Shown here one piece after another: positions 5,086 to 5,937 of a stretch of 5,937 bases of DNA. Below the pieces are notes generated by a model. The model was not told the origin of the DNA. It searched no databases and worked only from the letters and a program-made list of their open reading frames with translations. Positions within the stretch are counted from its first letter, which is position 1, and every line of letters starts with the position of its first letter. A program made the translations under genes and the position numbers. The stretch comes from an uncultured bacterium (GTDB taxonomy: Bacteria; Actinomycetota; Coriobacteriia; Coriobacteriales; Coriobacteriaceae). Where the stretch lies: NCBI GenBank assembly GCA_905214895.1, contig CAJMNP010000059.1, positions 1-5,937 on the forward strand. The letters are read 5' to 3'.

Positions 5086-5937
5086 ACTCCACAACATGAC
5101 CGATAAGCTCGTAGCAGAAACTATCGGTAAACTCGACCGTCAGAATATCGCCCACAGATGCGTCGCTGGCATCCAGATGCACCGCACCATCGGAATCGGG
5201 CGCCTGGAACCAGGCATGTCCGATCAGCTCGGCGCCGTCCTCGGTCTCCTCGATACCGTCGACGATCACCTGGGCGCGCTCGCCCACGTGCGCGGCAGTC
5301 GCGGCAAAGCCGAGCGACTCAGCCAGATCCATTGCCTCCTGGGCGCGCTCGAGCTTAACCTCTTCGTCGACCTGACCTTCCATCTTGGCGGCCAGGCTAC
5401 CCTCCTCCTGCGAGTAGGCAAAGACGCTCGTGTAGTCAAAACCTACAGCGTCCATAAAGTCAATGAGGTCGCGGAACTCGTCGTCGGTCTCGGTCGGGAA
5501 CCCTACCATGGCCGTGGAGCGGATCACGATACCGGGGATGCGCTCGCGCAGGTCGCGGAACAGGTCCTCGAGCTCCTGGCGCGAACCGGAGCGGCGCATG
5601 GCCTTGAGGATGCGCGCGTCGCAGTGCTGCACGGGGATATCGATATAGGGCAGAACCTCGGGCGTGTCGCGAATGGTCTCGATAAGCTCGTCGGTCATGC
5701 CCTCGGGCTGCAGGTAGAGTACACGGACCCAGACGTTATGGGGACGTACCGTCTCAGCAACGGCCTGCAGCAGCTGCGCCAGATTGCGCGGCGCGCCCTC
5801 GGCAAGCTCATCGTCGGCAAAGTCGGAACCCCAGATGCCCGTGTCCTGACCGATCAGAACGATCTCGCGCACACCACCGGCGACCAGGTCGCGTACCTCG
5901 GAGATAATGCTCTCGGCATTGCGCGAGTGATAACGAC
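5084..5937 (-). CDS. rimO: Ribosomal protein S12 methylthiotransferase RimO, 5' end cut by the window edge
   Basis: RimO is a radical-SAM iron-sulfur enzyme that adds a methylthio group to a conserved aspartate of ribosomal protein S12. The frame is open to the right edge, giving about 284 codons that begin RYHSRNAESIISEV. The GTG at 5872 is internal and not a start, because family sequence continues upstream of it. The missing part should contain the N-terminal UPF0004 domain and the CxxxCxxC cluster motif of the radical-SAM domain. Visible parts are GGVREIVLIGQDTGIWG, PYIDIPVQHCDARILKAMRR, the RSTAMVGFPTET strand, FDYTSVFAYSQEEGS, and a C-terminal TRAM domain ending VGDILTVEFTDSFCYELIGH. 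The QDT motif, YIDIPVQH and the acidic DGAVHLD/TRAM ending favour RimO over the tRNA enzymes MiaB and MtaB. The promoter lies outside the window. Confidence 0.92.
   Translation of the reverse strand, partial: RYHSRNAESIISEVRDLVAGGVREIVLIGQDTGIWGSDFADDELAEGAPRNLAQLLQAVAETVRPHNVWVRVLYLQPEGMTDELIETIRDTPEVLPYIDIPVQHCDARILKAMRRSGSRQELEDLFRDLRERIPGIVIRSTAMVGFPTETDDEFRDLIDFMDAVGFDYTSVFAYSQEEGSLAAKMEGQVDEEVKLERAQEAMDLAESLGFAATAAHVGERAQVIVDGIEETEDGAELIGHAWFQAPDSDGAVHLDASDASVGDILTVEFTDSFCYELIGHVVE

Noticed and set aside
1..5937. Mobile element, CRISPR array, tRNA/rRNA gene or defence system
   Set aside because: Six conserved core genes fill the window with short regulatory gaps. I saw no transposase, spaced repeats of CRISPR type, terminal inverted repeats or tRNA-like folds on either strand.

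Overview
The window reads as a conserved housekeeping block of a moderately GC-rich Gram-positive bacterium, most likely an actinobacterium of the class Coriobacteriia (Collinsella/Olsenella type). This placement is an inference. It rests on the gene order rimO-pgsA-cinA-recA-recX-rny, a Gram-positive (DinR/Cheo-type) SOS box at recA, the presence of RNase Y, and GC-biased codon use. No database search was possible.

All six genes lie on the minus strand, so transcription runs from high to low coordinates. At the right edge is rimO, cut at its 5' end (5084-5937). It is followed after 9 nt by pgsA (GTG start, 4436-5074), and after 12 nt by a short cinA/pncC (3893-4423). These three look like one operon, which ends at a GC-rich near-palindrome at 3862-3885. 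A non-coding stretch (3636-3892) then carries helix-phased direct repeats and a well-formed recA promoter with a LexA box in its spacer. recA (2487-3635) and recX (1783-2475) are 11 nt apart and probably co-transcribed under SOS control. A second non-coding stretch (1526-1782) holds a separate promoter and a leader of about 160 nt with two hairpins. It leads into rny (1-1525), which is cut at its 3' end by the left edge of the window.

Functionally, RimO modifies ribosomal protein S12, PgsA makes phosphatidylglycerol phosphate, and CinA/PncC recycles nicotinamide mononucleotide. RecA carries out recombination and triggers the SOS response, RecX modulates RecA, and RNase Y starts mRNA decay at the membrane. 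The coding content is ordinary and I found no undescribed multi-gene system. The points worth a second look are regulatory: the architecture of the recA promoter, and the inverted repeat and structured leader in front of rny.
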